NCBI GenBank assembly: GCA_964534175.1
Contig: CAZHNS010000017.1
Span: 1-52,168 of the forward strand
Length of the DNA stretch: 52,168 bases
Direction: 5' to 3'
Origin: JAFGHJ01 sp964534175
Lineage (GTDB): Bacteria > Hydrothermota > UBA3072
The notes beneath the pieces are model-generated. The model saw only the letters and a list, made by a program, of their open reading frames with translations, searched no databases and was not told the origin of the DNA. Below are positions 24,711-33,288 of this stretch, piece after piece. The first letter of the stretch is position 1, and every line of letters begins with the position of its first letter. The position numbers were made by a program, and so were the translations under genes.

Positions 24711-24786
24711 ATCATCACACAGAGCACACAGAGACCACAAATTTTTTTGTTTTTTTCCGCGGTTAGCCGTAAGCGGTAAGCCGAGC
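24711..24786. repeat. Dispersed repeat block: CACAGAG words plus GTAAGC words
   Basis: Positions 24711-24744 carry CACACAGAG and CACACAGAG-ACCACAAA words like those at 42570 and 47604. Positions 24759-24786 carry a second word set (TTAGCCGTAAGC, GGTAAGCCGAGC), which is locally GC-rich. There is no open reading frame. Confidence 0.6.
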
Positions 24787-24813
24787 GCGTTTTCCGACTT
24801 AAAACCTAAAATG

Positions 24814-24841
24814 TTGACAAAGGTTGGATTTCTATTACAAT
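24814..24841 (+). promoter_or_regulatory. Promoter of the 24857 gene
   Basis: TTGACA (24814-24819), 16 bases, TACAAT (24836-24841). A TAAGGA ribosome-binding site and ATG 24857 follow. Confidence 0.65.
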
Positions 24842-24856
24842 TAATAAGGAACCGAT

Positions 24857-25276
24857 ATGAAAGAAGATGAAATAAAAAGATTACAGGAAGAATTAGAGGA
24901 GTTTCAGCGTGAAAGGGAATCAATCAAAAACATCATAGGTTCAATAGGCGGAGAAACGTCGGGAAGAAAAGATAAACTTACAAATATAGCCTTTATTATT
25001 TTAATTGCCATTCTCTTTACCCTGGATATTATGCGGCATTTCCTGAGAATCGATCTCCCGTTACCTGCTTTATTTTCGGTCGAAATCGGCGTGTTATTGG
25101 TTTCAATAAAAATTATCTGGATGATACATAAACAAATGAAGGTTGAACATTTTCAGTTTTGGATTTTAAACTCAATTGAATATAGAATTAACGATATCTC
25201 TAAGAAGCTGTTAAAAATTGAAGAGGTAATAAAGGAAAACGAAACTAAAATATCAGAGTCAAAACTTGAAGTCTGA
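24857..25276 (+). CDS. Small coiled-coil membrane protein, function unknown
   Basis: 139 residues. A Glu/Lys-rich coiled coil (about 1-30) is followed by two membrane helices (about 44-60 and 73-92) and a second charged helix to the C-terminus, so both ends probably face the cytoplasm. No catalytic motif is present. It is followed after 51 bases by the DUF362 T9SS cargo gene on the same strand, which has its own AAAGGAG site; co-transcription is likely. I do not recognise the family. Confidence 0.65.
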   Translation: MKEDEIKRLQEELEEFQRERESIKNIIGSIGGETSGRKDKLTNIAFIILIAILFTLDIMRHFLRIDLPLPALFSVEIGVLLVSIKIIWMIHKQMKVEHFQFWILNSIEYRINDISKKLLKIEEVIKENETKISESKLEV

Positions 25277-25327
25277 AAATTTATTGATTTAAAAATAGAG
25301 CTAAAAGAATAAAAGGAGTGTAATATT

Positions 25328-27205
25328 ATGAAAAGAATAATTAAAAAGTTGTCTTTCCCGGTTATCGGTTTGATATCACTTATATGGTTTTTATTCCGTG
25401 TTGTTCCCAAACCAAGTCGTGTAAGATATCCTTGTATGCGAATTGCTGCACCGATTGCATCGTCTTTTGTTATATATATAATAGGACTTTTTTCTTCTCT
25501 ACTGGTATTCAAAAAAGCAAAGCAATACTTATATAAATCGAAATATGTTGTATTTTCGATTTTATTATTGCTCGGTTCGATTTTATTTATAGCCACATTG
25601 TTAAATAAGGACCAAAAAGTATATGCGGAATATATATCTCCATTATTAGAAGGTCCGAACCAGCCAATGGGCGAAGGTAAAGGGATAAATCCCGGTCGTG
25701 TGGCCTGGATTTGGAATCCTGATGCAACAGATGAAACTTGTACCAACAGCTCTGGTGATTATTGGTACCAGGAGGATAATACGAATCAAGTAGTTGTTGA
25801 TAACATGTTATCCGACGCATTACAAATGTTAACAGACGAAGCATCCGATTCTGCGGCCTGGGATGCGATATTCCATGATTATAATGAAAACCACGGGAAA
25901 GGAGATGTTGGTTACGTATCTGGGGAAAAAATCGTTATCAAAATTAATTTAAATGGCAATGTTACTTACGGTAGTAATACAATCGACGCAACACCTCAAA
26001 TGGTGTATGCCATATTGGATCAATTAATTAATAAAGCAGGAGTTTCACAGGCGGATATTAGTATTGGAGATCCGGGAAGGAATATTTCTAATTTATACTA
26101 CGATAAATGCCATGCTGTTTTCGCTAATGTACATTACTGGGGAGATAATTCCGGTCGTACGCCAATAGTAGCATCAGATACTTTCGAATTCTTTACCAGC
26201 GATGGCGAAGTACAGGACTACCTGCCACAATGTTATCTGGAAGCAGCTTATATGATTAACACAGCGGTATTCAAAAAACATCATAGAGCGGGTATCTCTC
26301 TTTCAACTAAAAACCACTTAGGAACGTTCGTAAAATTTCATGGAAGTGCCCAGGAGTTTCATTATGCTTTTCCCTCTACAGAGGGAGATGGAAATGTTAA
26401 TAACGGAGAATATGGAGTGTATCGCTGTAATGTGGATTTTATGGCACACGAGCAACTTGGAGGTAAAACAATTCTATATATATTCGATGGAATATGGGGT
26501 TCGACTAACTGGGCACATCCGCCGATTAAATGGAGGATGGCGCCATTTAATAATGATTGGCCATCTTCGATATTCATTTCCCAGGACCCGGTTGCCATAG
26601 AGTCTGTTGGCTTTGATTTTTTATATAACGAATTCGATGAAGACCATCCAACTGAGGGCAATCCCCCCGGTACACAGACAGGTCCTTTTCCCAGATATGC
26701 CGGTGTTGATGACTTCCTGCACCAGGCTGCCGATTCGGCAAATTGGACCGATAGCATTCCATATTATGACCCGGAGGGAGACGGAACTCCTATAGATTGG
26801 AGTCTTGGAGTTCATGAGCACTGGAATAATGCAATCGAAATGAAATATTCACGAAATCTTGGTGAAGATGAAGGTATAGAATTAGTATCCAACTATGACC
26901 CTTCCGGTATAGAAGAAGATAATGATTCACCGGTGAAGGTTAATGGCTTCATTCTTCATCAGAATTATCCTAATCCTTTTAGAAGAAGTACAATCATTCA
27001 TTTTGCTATTCCCTCGACTGAATTTGTCCGATTAGGAATCTACAATCTTACCGGCCAAAAGATTGAAACGCTTGTCAATAAACAGCTAAATGCGGGTAAT
27101 TATATTATCGAATGGGACGCTAAGGATTTAGCCAGTGGTACTTACTTCTATCGACTTCGTGCCGGAGATTTCTCTGCAACTAATAAGCTTATTTTAATTA
27201 AATAA
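25328..27205 (+). CDS. DUF362-domain protein with N-terminal membrane helices and T9SS type A sorting domain
   Basis: Residues 1-100 hold three hydrophobic helices around the segment RVVPKPSRVRYPCMR, a leader I associate with exported DUF362 proteins. The DUF362 domain follows (about 110-490), with GEKIVIKINLNG, MINTAVFKKHH, STKNHLGT and a FISQDPVAIESVGFD strand. The last 85 residues are a secretion sorting domain: NYPNPFRRSTIIHF, VRLGIYNLTGQ and a terminal SGTYFYRL...NKLILIK. DUF362 proteins are suspected metal- or cofactor-binding, and several carry iron-sulfur sites, but no CxxCxxC cluster is seen here. Multiple N-terminal helices plus a surface-sorting tail is an odd topology. Confidence 0.82.
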   Translation: MKRIIKKLSFPVIGLISLIWFLFRVVPKPSRVRYPCMRIAAPIASSFVIYIIGLFSSLLVFKKAKQYLYKSKYVVFSILLLLGSILFIATLLNKDQKVYAEYISPLLEGPNQPMGEGKGINPGRVAWIWNPDATDETCTNSSGDYWYQEDNTNQVVVDNMLSDALQMLTDEASDSAAWDAIFHDYNENHGKGDVGYVSGEKIVIKINLNGNVTYGSNTIDATPQMVYAILDQLINKAGVSQADISIGDPGRNISNLYYDKCHAVFANVHYWGDNSGRTPIVASDTFEFFTSDGEVQDYLPQCYLEAAYMINTAVFKKHHRAGISLSTKNHLGTFVKFHGSAQEFHYAFPSTEGDGNVNNGEYGVYRCNVDFMAHEQLGGKTILYIFDGIWGSTNWAHPPIKWRMAPFNNDWPSSIFISQDPVAIESVGFDFLYNEFDEDHPTEGNPPGTQTGPFPRYAGVDDFLHQAADSANWTDSIPYYDPEGDGTPIDWSLGVHEHWNNAIEMKYSRNLGEDEGIELVSNYDPSGIEEDNDSPVKVNGFILHQNYPNPFRRSTIIHFAIPSTEFVRLGIYNLTGQKIETLVNKQLNAGNYIIEWDAKDLASGTYFYRLRAGDFSATNKLILIK

Positions 27206-27218
27206 GTTTACAATAATA

Positions 27219-27734
27219 ATGCAAGAAAATGGCATAAATCAACAACAAGTTAATTTAGTAGAAGAAAAATTGAAGCTTGAAAACCGATTTAAAAACGGAG
27301 CAGGCTGGTTTTTCTGGATTGCGGGTTTGTCTCTGGTTAACTCTATAATTCTAATGGTAGGAGGACAATGGAATTTCCTTATCGGCTTGGGGATAACGCA
27401 AGTAATAGACGGCATCGCGTCAGGAGTCGCAGCAGAAGTTGGCGTTGATGCAGCAACTATTGTAAAGATATTAGCTTTCGCTGCAGATCTTGTTGTAGCA
27501 GGTGTCTTTATTTCCTTTGGCGTTCTAGCCAGGAAGGGATACAAATGGAGCTTCTTAGTCGGAATGATATTATATGCACTGGATGGAGCAATATTTCTTT
27601 TGTTGCCGGATTTCTTGAGCATTGGTTTTCATCTATTTGCTTTATTTGGAATTTACGTGGGTTTACAGGCATATAATAAATTGATCGAAATGGAAAGAAA
27701 TTATGAAAATCAAAATTATGAAAAAGATGATTAA
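27219..27734 (+). CDS. Four-helix inner-membrane protein, function unknown
   Basis: 171 residues with hydrophobic helices at about 29-48, 51-71, 89-108 and 115-140. The first is preceded by a polar N-terminus (VNLVEEKLKLENRFKNG), and the C-terminus is charged. No family motif is recognised. It starts 13 bases after the DUF362 gene without a clear Shine-Dalgarno and overlaps the next gene by 32 bases, so it belongs to a small operon with that cargo and the esterase. Confidence 0.65.
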   Translation: MQENGINQQQVNLVEEKLKLENRFKNGAGWFFWIAGLSLVNSIILMVGGQWNFLIGLGITQVIDGIASGVAAEVGVDAATIVKILAFAADLVVAGVFISFGVLARKGYKWSFLVGMILYALDGAIFLLLPDFLSIGFHLFALFGIYVGLQAYNKLIEMERNYENQNYEKDD

Positions 27735-28662
27735 AACTTTAATCATATTAGGAATTATGATTTCCAAATCATCCGTCGCACAGAATCCGACTGGGAAAAA
27801 TGAAGATAATATTAGTCAAAAATGGTTGAATCTAAATTATGCAGATGATACTCTGAGGGGCCATCTGTTGGATATTTACCTGCCCGCCAAAGGCACTCCG
27901 CCTTATCCCGTCATTGTTACAATCGCCGGAAGCGCCTTTTTTAGTGATAGTTCTAAACACTGGGCTTTCGACATCGGAAAGCCCTTATTAAAACATGGTT
28001 TTGCCATTGTTGCCGTCAATCATCGGTCAAGCCGAGATGCCATTTTTCCTGCACAAATTAATGATATAAAGGGTGTAGTGAGGTTTTTAAGGGCAAATGC
28101 ACAAAAATATAATTTAGACACCAATTTTGTTGGTATAACCGGAACTTCCTCCGGTGGTCATCTTTCCGCTATGATGGGTAACAGCGGAGGAGTAACGAAT
28201 TACACGGTTGGAGATAAAACAATAAACATTGAAGGCGATGTTGGGGGTAATTCTGAGATGAGCAGCCGTGTTGATGCAGTGGTTGATTGGTTTGGTCCTA
28301 CCACATTTCAAATAATGGACTCATGTGGAAGTACAATGGTACACGATGCACCAGATTCCCCGGAATCAGTACTTATTGGTGGGCCTATTCAAGAAAATGA
28401 TGAACTTTGTGCTCTTGCTGATCCGATTACTTATATCGATAAGAACGATCCGCCCTTTCTTATTATTCATGGAGATGCAGATCCGCTAGTTCCACATTGT
28501 CAAAGTGTAATGCTCCATAAAGTCCTTATGAATAAAGGAGTAAAAAGTGAAATGATCAGTGTACCTGGTGGTGGTCATGGTAATGGAGTCTTCATAGATA
28601 AATATATAGAAAAAATGGTCAAATTCTTTAAAGAGGAAAGGAATAAAAGAAGTCGCTCATAA
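27703..28662 (+). CDS. Exported alpha/beta-hydrolase (BD-FAE/acetyl-esterase-like)
   Basis: A signal peptide (about 1-24, ending SSVAQ) directs it to the periplasm. The alpha/beta hydrolase fold has an oxyanion region ending VTIAGSAFFSDSSK (in place of the usual HGGG), the nucleophile elbow GTSSGGHLSA, an acid-loop HGDADPLVPHCQS and the catalytic His in GGGHGNGVF. It resembles esterases that deacetylate xylan or release feruloyl groups (BD-FAE), but substrate is not determinable. ATG 27703 lies inside the preceding gene; two further ATGs follow within eight codons. Confidence 0.82.
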   Translation: MKIKIMKKMIKTLIILGIMISKSSVAQNPTGKNEDNISQKWLNLNYADDTLRGHLLDIYLPAKGTPPYPVIVTIAGSAFFSDSSKHWAFDIGKPLLKHGFAIVAVNHRSSRDAIFPAQINDIKGVVRFLRANAQKYNLDTNFVGITGTSSGGHLSAMMGNSGGVTNYTVGDKTINIEGDVGGNSEMSSRVDAVVDWFGPTTFQIMDSCGSTMVHDAPDSPESVLIGGPIQENDELCALADPITYIDKNDPPFLIIHGDADPLVPHCQSVMLHKVLMNKGVKSEMISVPGGGHGNGVFIDKYIEKMVKFFKEERNKRSRS

Positions 28663-28726
28663 ATTATTTATCCTAAAAATTTAGCCTAATAAAGATATTA
28701 ATGCGAATCAGGATCAAAATTTTATG

Positions 28727-28754
28727 TTGACAAAAATTAGATTCTCATTAAAAT
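28727..28754 (+). promoter_or_regulatory. Promoter of the 28780 gene
   Basis: TTGACA (28727-28732), 16 bases, TAAAAT (28749-28754). An AAGG site lies before ATG 28780. Confidence 0.65.
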
Positions 28755-28779
28755 TTAAATATAGCAAATAAGGTAGAAA

Positions 28780-29157
28780 ATGGAGTACAAGACTGAGTTT
28801 GATAAAGAAAATGGAATTTGTATTATTCGTGTTAAGGGTAAGCTTCGCCGCCCCGACGATTCCCTAAAACTGCAAAAGTTTGTTTTTGACTATTATAATG
28901 AAAAAGGTTATTCTCGATTTTTGATAGATATGCGACAAGTACAAATTATTGGTGAAAAGACGAATACATTTTCAATAGGAACTATACCGTTTGATACGGA
29001 TAAAAGAATGAGATCTACACCACATAAGGTAGCTCTCGTTTACTCCAGTACAAACGTCGATGAAATACTTTTGGAAAACGTAGCTGTCCGCAGAGGATAC
29101 AATCTAAAAGTCTTTACAAAGATTGATAAAGCAATTGAGTGGTTTAAAAAAGATTGA
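28780..29157 (+). CDS. STAS-like (SpoIIAA-like) domain protein, function unknown
   Basis: 125 residues, cytoplasmic. The alternating beta-alpha pattern (CIIRVKGKLRRPDDSLKLQ, SRFLIDMRQVQIIG, KVALVYSS, RRGYNLKVFTKIDKAIEWF) fits the STAS/SpoIIAA-like fold used in anti-sigma-antagonist and lipid-binding roles, and the last segment is typical of such proteins. No phosphorylatable Ser-Gly loop of classical SpoIIAA is evident, so regulation by a kinase is not claimed. Its TGA stop is contained in a TTGACA sequence. Confidence 0.6.
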   Translation: MEYKTEFDKENGICIIRVKGKLRRPDDSLKLQKFVFDYYNEKGYSRFLIDMRQVQIIGEKTNTFSIGTIPFDTDKRMRSTPHKVALVYSSTNVDEILLENVAVRRGYNLKVFTKIDKAIEWFKKD

Positions 29158-29216
29158 CAAAAATTGGTTTGTCACTTCAATATTAAATATCCACAATCTT
29201 TCCGGGAGGCGAATAA

Positions 29217-30197
29217 ATGCAATATAGAGAATTAGGACGTACAGGATTTAAGGTTTCGACGGTGAGTTTTGGCTCATGGGCAATTGGTGGTACCTGGGGA
29301 CCAGTAAAAGATAACGAATCAATAGCAGCACTACATAAAGCAGTAGAACTCGGAGTAAATTTTTTCGATACAGCCGATGTTTACGGTGACGGACGCAGCG
29401 AACGCCTGCTTTCAGAGTTAAAAAAAGAGCATAAAGATATATATATTACTACAAAAGCCGGAAGAAGACTAAATCCGCATACTGCAGAGGGTTATAACCG
29501 TGAAAATCTTGCGGCTTTCATTGAGCGCAGCTTAAAGAATCTTAATGTAGAAACCATCGACTTGCTTCAACTGCACTGCCCCTCTACCGAGGTCTATTAT
29601 ATGCCTGAAGTTTTCGAAATGATGGATGACTTTGTCGGGGAAGGTAAGATTCGCTACTATGGTGTAAGCGTAGAAAAGGTCGAAGAGGCATTAAAAGCAA
29701 TAGAATATCCAAACGTACAATCCGTACAAATTATCTTTAATATGTTTCGCCATCGACCTTCAGAGCTGTTTTTCGAACAGGCAAAAAAACGTAAGGTAGG
29801 CATTCTGGCAAGAGTACCTCTTGCTTCGGGAATGTTGACCGGAAAGTTCAATAAGGATTCAACTTTTGCATCTGACGACCATAGAAGTTTTAACCGTAAA
29901 GGTGAAGCATTCGACCGTGGTGAAACTTTCTCAGGAGTCGATTATAATACCGGATTAAAAGTTGTTGAAGAATTAAAGAAAATATGTCCACAAGGGATGA
30001 GTATGGTACAGTTTGCCCTGCGCTGGATTTTAATGTTCGATGCGGTTACATGTACGATTCCGGGAGCCAAAAGACCATCACAAGCAGAGGAGAACTTTTC
30101 TGCTTCGGATCTCCCTCCCCTATCTGATAATACTATGAAAAAGGTAAACGATATTTACGATAAATACATTCGCGAATTAGTACATCATTACTGGTAA
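29217..30197 (+). CDS. Aldo/keto reductase
   Basis: NADPH-dependent (beta/alpha)8 oxidoreductase, 326 residues. Catalytic residues appear in FFDTADVYG (Asp and Tyr), TTKAG (Lys) and LLQLHCP (His); the cofactor end has CTIPGAKRPSQAEEN. It resembles the AKR11/YhdN-type general stress or sugar reductases; the physiological substrate is unknown. GGGAGG lies 8 bases before ATG. A TTGACA at 29154-29159 overlaps the previous stop and may be its -35, although the -10 (CAATAT, 18-base spacing) is poor. Confidence 0.9.
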   Translation: MQYRELGRTGFKVSTVSFGSWAIGGTWGPVKDNESIAALHKAVELGVNFFDTADVYGDGRSERLLSELKKEHKDIYITTKAGRRLNPHTAEGYNRENLAAFIERSLKNLNVETIDLLQLHCPSTEVYYMPEVFEMMDDFVGEGKIRYYGVSVEKVEEALKAIEYPNVQSVQIIFNMFRHRPSELFFEQAKKRKVGILARVPLASGMLTGKFNKDSTFASDDHRSFNRKGEAFDRGETFSGVDYNTGLKVVEELKKICPQGMSMVQFALRWILMFDAVTCTIPGAKRPSQAEENFSASDLPPLSDNTMKKVNDIYDKYIRELVHHYW

Positions 30198-30202
30198 AAT
30201 CC

Positions 30203-31210
30203 GTGAATGAAATAATTGCCAAATGCGGCTGTAACTGCAGCAGATGTCCGATTTATAAAGAGAATCTTAAAAACAAAGAAGCTAGAATCCGATGCAGCTG
30301 GGGCTGGAAAAGATATTTAAAAATAAGCTTAAGCCCGGAGAAACTCAGATTATGTGATGGATGTCAGATTTCAGACGAAAAGAGGAACGTATATTATCTA
30401 AACTGTATTGTTAGGAAATGCGCAATGGAAAATGGTATAGAAAACTGCGCATACTGCTCATTATATCCATGCGATGAGGTAGAAAACCTACACATAACAT
30501 TTGACCCCCATTTTAAAGAAAAAGTTGAAAAGAGATTAGGTAAAAAAATACCCCACAAAGATTACCTGGATTTTATTGAGTGTTACGAAGGTCTCAATTA
30601 TTTAGATAATATTCGGAAAAAATTAGACAAAAACGAAATAGTAAAATTTAAGAAATTCGAGGTACAATCAAAACTTGTCCCATTCCCAGAAGATATAAAA
30701 AAGAAAGATAGACTCGTTTACAGATCGTTATACAATCTTATAGAGAAAATAAATGGTTCAGTTGAGAATCTTTCTTTTGCCCATCGAGAAGCTATAAAAA
30801 AGAAGAGACCTAATATGCTAACGCTATTGTGGACATTTGGTCTTTACGGAGAATTCAAAAATAGTAATGAAAAATTTCTCACCATAAATAGTTTGGATTA
30901 TGCAAAGGAAAAAAATCAGTGTTATTATGACAGATTGATGAACTATTTTGATATCCTTAAAGGTTACGGAGTACACCTTGCTATTACGCCCTTAACCGAC
31001 GACGGGTGGATAACTCCTACCGGCGGCCTTAGAGTAAAAATTGGTAAAAAAGAAACTCCAATATGGGTTATGGCTTTATCTTTCGATCCAAATATCGGCG
31101 GGGGAAAAAGCCTGGCTGCTCTGGGTGAATACTCAAAAAAACTTTCATCAAAATACGGGAAAAAAGCATTTAAACATTTTTCCAGAGCCGATATGGAAGT
31201 TTTATGTTAA
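30203..31210 (+). CDS. DUF3795-type cysteine-rich protein with a C-terminal domain of unknown function
   Basis: The N-terminal roughly 95 residues are a DUF3795-like zinc-type module: CGCNCSRCPIY, CDGCQI, NCIVRKCAM, CAYCSLYPC. The rest (about 100-335) is a separate domain with IKKKRPNMLTLLWTFGLYGEF and IWVMALSFDPNIGGGKSLAAL, which I cannot assign. The function of DUF3795 proteins is not established. The start is GTG with only a weak ribosome-binding site, 5 bases after the aldo/keto reductase, so the two are probably co-transcribed. The stop codon adjoins a CCACGAAG repeat word. Confidence 0.7.
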   Translation: MNEIIAKCGCNCSRCPIYKENLKNKEARIRCSWGWKRYLKISLSPEKLRLCDGCQISDEKRNVYYLNCIVRKCAMENGIENCAYCSLYPCDEVENLHITFDPHFKEKVEKRLGKKIPHKDYLDFIECYEGLNYLDNIRKKLDKNEIVKFKKFEVQSKLVPFPEDIKKKDRLVYRSLYNLIEKINGSVENLSFAHREAIKKKRPNMLTLLWTFGLYGEFKNSNEKFLTINSLDYAKEKNQCYYDRLMNYFDILKGYGVHLAITPLTDDGWITPTGGLRVKIGKKETPIWVMALSFDPNIGGGKSLAALGEYSKKLSSKYGKKAFKHFSRADMEVLC

Positions 31211-31231
31211 CCACGAAGCTTATCATTTTCC

Positions 31232-31260
31232 TTGACATAAAAATTATTTTGAATTACCTT
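31232..31260 (+). promoter_or_regulatory. Promoter of the GlsB/YeaQ-like gene
   Basis: TTGACA (31232-31237), 17 bases, TACCTT (31255-31260). AAGGAGG precedes ATG 31288. Confidence 0.6.
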
Positions 31261-31287
31261 TTATAAGAAAAAAGGAGGCAGTTAATT

Positions 31288-31551
31288 ATGAATATTATTT
31301 GGTTTTTGATTATCGGAGCTTTAGCCGGCTGGCTCGCAGGCATAGTAATGAAAGGAAAGAAAGGGTATGGCATTCTGGGTAACATTATCGTAGGATGTAT
31401 AGGGTCTCTAATAGGCGGTTTTTTATTCGATTTGCTAGGTATTTCATTGTCCTTGGGTATTAAATATGAGGGACTTATTACTTCTTTAATAACAGCTTTC
31501 ATCGGAGCCCTGATATTACTAGTCATAATAAACTGGCTAAAGAAGAAATAA
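31288..31551 (+). CDS. GlsB/YeaQ/YmgE family small membrane protein
   Basis: 87 residues with three hydrophobic segments and the family pattern: IIWFLIIGALAGWLAGIVMKG, then GYGILGNIIVGCIGSLIGG and a last helix ending in Lys residues. This transglycosylase-associated family is often stress-induced; its molecular role is unknown. It is a monocistronic unit with its own promoter. Confidence 0.9.
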   Translation: MNIIWFLIIGALAGWLAGIVMKGKKGYGILGNIIVGCIGSLIGGFLFDLLGISLSLGIKYEGLITSLITAFIGALILLVIINWLKKK

Positions 31552-31554
31552 TAT

Positions 31555-31682
31555 AGTAGATAGAAGATAGAAGTTAGTAGTTAGTAGTAAAAAAAGCAAA
31601 AACTATTTTTGAGATTTGTTGTTAATCAATCTTTTAAATTGATTTTTTGACTCATGACTCAAGACTCATGACACACGACTGG
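31555..31682. repeat. Short-word repeat block after the GlsB-like gene
   Basis: The block has three pieces. First, 31555-31588 has TAGTAGATAGAAG and AAGTTAGTAGTTAGTAG words. Second, 31597-31627 (AAAAACTATTT, ATTTGTTGTTAA) matches the outer parts of 14955-14991 with the middle deleted. Third, 31648-31680 has GACTCAT, GACTCAA, GACTCAT words in tandem. Confidence 0.6.
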
Positions 31683-31700
31683 TTGTTCCTTCCCTGACCC

Positions 31701-31728
31701 TTGACAAATATAGAGCCTGAATTAATTT
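31701..31728 (+). promoter_or_regulatory. Promoter of trmB, predicted leaderless
   Basis: TTGACA (31701-31706), 16 bases, TAATTT (31723-31728). The A of ATG 31735 is the seventh base after the -10, so the transcript is predicted to begin at the start codon. No Shine-Dalgarno is present. Confidence 0.68.
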
Positions 31729-31734
31729 TAATAT

Positions 31735-32652
31735 ATGGATATTGGTTTAAACTGGAGAGATTTAGATAAACCTGTAGATTGGGGAAAAATTTTTAGTAAC
31801 AAAAATCCCGTGGATTGTGAAATCGGATTCGGTAACGGAGAATTTCTTATAAAAAAATCCAATCTTCATCCCGAAAGAAATTTCTTCGGTATAGATTATT
31901 CAAATGAATCTTATAGAAGAGCTACTAAGCAGATCGAAAGAACGAAGAAGGATAGTATTAAAGTGGTATGCCTGGAAGCCAAAGCTGCTTTCATTGTGTT
32001 AATACCAGAAAACTCTCTTTCTCATATCTATCTTAACTTTCCAGACCCATGGCCAAAGAAAAAACATTATAAAAACAGGTTACTTGATAGAGAATTTTTG
32101 AAGATAGCGGCCTTATGCTCAACAAATAAAGGAAAAATAATAGTCGCGACCGACGATCCATTTTATAGGGATTTTATCCTTGAAGAAATAGCTGCTGTAC
32201 ACCTCTGGGAACCATTATTCCAAAAAGGTTGGACAAACGAACTTTCTGATCATTTCTCCACTAAATACGAAAAAAAATGGAGAGATGAAGGAAAAGAAAT
32301 CTTCTATATGATGTTCCAGAAGAAAGCCGATCCGGAAATAGCTTTTCGAATGCGGGAATACAAAATACCCGGTAAAATTGTGTTGCCGAATTTTTCTCCG
32401 TCAAAATTAAAAAAATTCTGTGGTGAAACTATATGCAAACAAGATTCTGTTTCTAAATTGCTGAAGTGCACAAAAGAAAAAAAGGGTTATATTTTGAAAA
32501 TTTTTCTCAAAGACGACACATTAATCAGGAAAGCAGATTTAACTATAAGAAAAAACAATGAAAACAACTGGGAACTTAAAATCCCTGAAAAACTATTTCG
32601 TACCCGTTCTCTCAAAAAACTCGTTAATAAATTAAAAACTCTCGATAAATAA
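31735..32652 (+). CDS. trmB: tRNA (guanine-N7-)-methyltransferase TrmB with C-terminal extension
   Basis: Makes m7G46 in the tRNA variable loop. SAM motif CEIGFGNGEFL, FFGIDYS, the substrate motif LNFPDPWPKKKHYKNR and the catalytic-side TDDPFYRDF are present. The usual bacterial protein ends near residue 210; here another roughly 95 residues follow (from about KADPEIAFR), including KFCGETICKQDSVSKLL, as in the long TrmB forms I associate with thermophiles such as Aquifex and Thermotoga. The role of the extension is unknown. Its 3' end overlaps the convergent DUF4013 gene by 21 bases. Confidence 0.93.
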   Translation: MDIGLNWRDLDKPVDWGKIFSNKNPVDCEIGFGNGEFLIKKSNLHPERNFFGIDYSNESYRRATKQIERTKKDSIKVVCLEAKAAFIVLIPENSLSHIYLNFPDPWPKKKHYKNRLLDREFLKIAALCSTNKGKIIVATDDPFYRDFILEEIAAVHLWEPLFQKGWTNELSDHFSTKYEKKWRDEGKEIFYMMFQKKADPEIAFRMREYKIPGKIVLPNFSPSKLKKFCGETICKQDSVSKLLKCTKEKKGYILKIFLKDDTLIRKADLTIRKNNENNWELKIPEKLFRTRSLKKLVNKLKTLDK

Positions 32653-33288
32653 AGAAGCGGATATCAGTAAAACTATAAATCCAAACCAGATAAAAAGAAA
32701 ATAAGGCAGTATTAGACCAAAAGGAATAGTGTACGTGTTTAATACAAGAAGTAAAAAGAAATCAACCATAAGAAGAAAAACCGTCAGTAGATATGCAATA
32801 AGATAAGGAGCAAGCTTGTTTTTAATATGTTTGTATATCTCCTTAAATTTCACTGCGTTAGCAAAGGACCCTGTATCGGAGAAAAGAATTAATGCCATTG
32901 GCATAAAAAACATTACTATAAACCCCAAAAAGAAGAAAAGGAAAAGTATAAAGAACCCACCGATTTTTAAATTTGATATTACAAATTTTGGATTGACCAT
33001 AAATTCCACCAGTGGTCCAGGCAGCAATGATAAAATAAACAAAGGAATTGCAAAGTAAACTACAATTATCAATCCCCACTCAAAACCTTTTAAAAACATT
33101 AAACCCCAATTATCCCAGGAAGGGAGCCTTTTATTACCAGTTTCCAGGCGATCATGTATAAATCTGGCAATAAAACCGAAAGAAAAGATGAATAAAGGGG
33201 GTATCATTAAAAAACTTCCACCTATTAAAGTTTTTTTAAACCATTCTTTATCTTTGAAAATTACCGAAAAATCCCTTTGTATATTCAA
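32632..33288 (-). CDS. DUF4013 membrane protein
   Basis: 218 residues with about five hydrophobic helices. The family-like segment is the RLPSWDNWGLMFLKGFEWGL motif (about residues 54-73) between helices 1 and 2, then a Gly-rich third helix. DUF4013 function is unknown. The start is TTG, overlapping the cimA stop (TTGA), with GGAGG 7 bases upstream, so it is the last gene of the ilv-cimA operon; a link to amino acid metabolism is not implied by its sequence. Confidence 0.78.
   Translation of the reverse strand: MNIQRDFSVIFKDKEWFKKTLIGGSFLMIPPLFIFSFGFIARFIHDRLETGNKRLPSWDNWGLMFLKGFEWGLIIVVYFAIPLFILSLLPGPLVEFMVNPKFVISNLKIGGFFILFLFFFLGFIVMFFMPMALILFSDTGSFANAVKFKEIYKHIKNKLAPYLIAYLLTVFLLMVDFFLLLVLNTYTIPFGLILPYFLFIWFGFIVLLISASLFIESF

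Noticed and set aside
26340..26821. Several overlapping open frames on both strands inside the DUF362 gene
   Set aside because: They have no ribosome-binding sites and no recognisable protein features, and they overlap a gene with clear domain structure.
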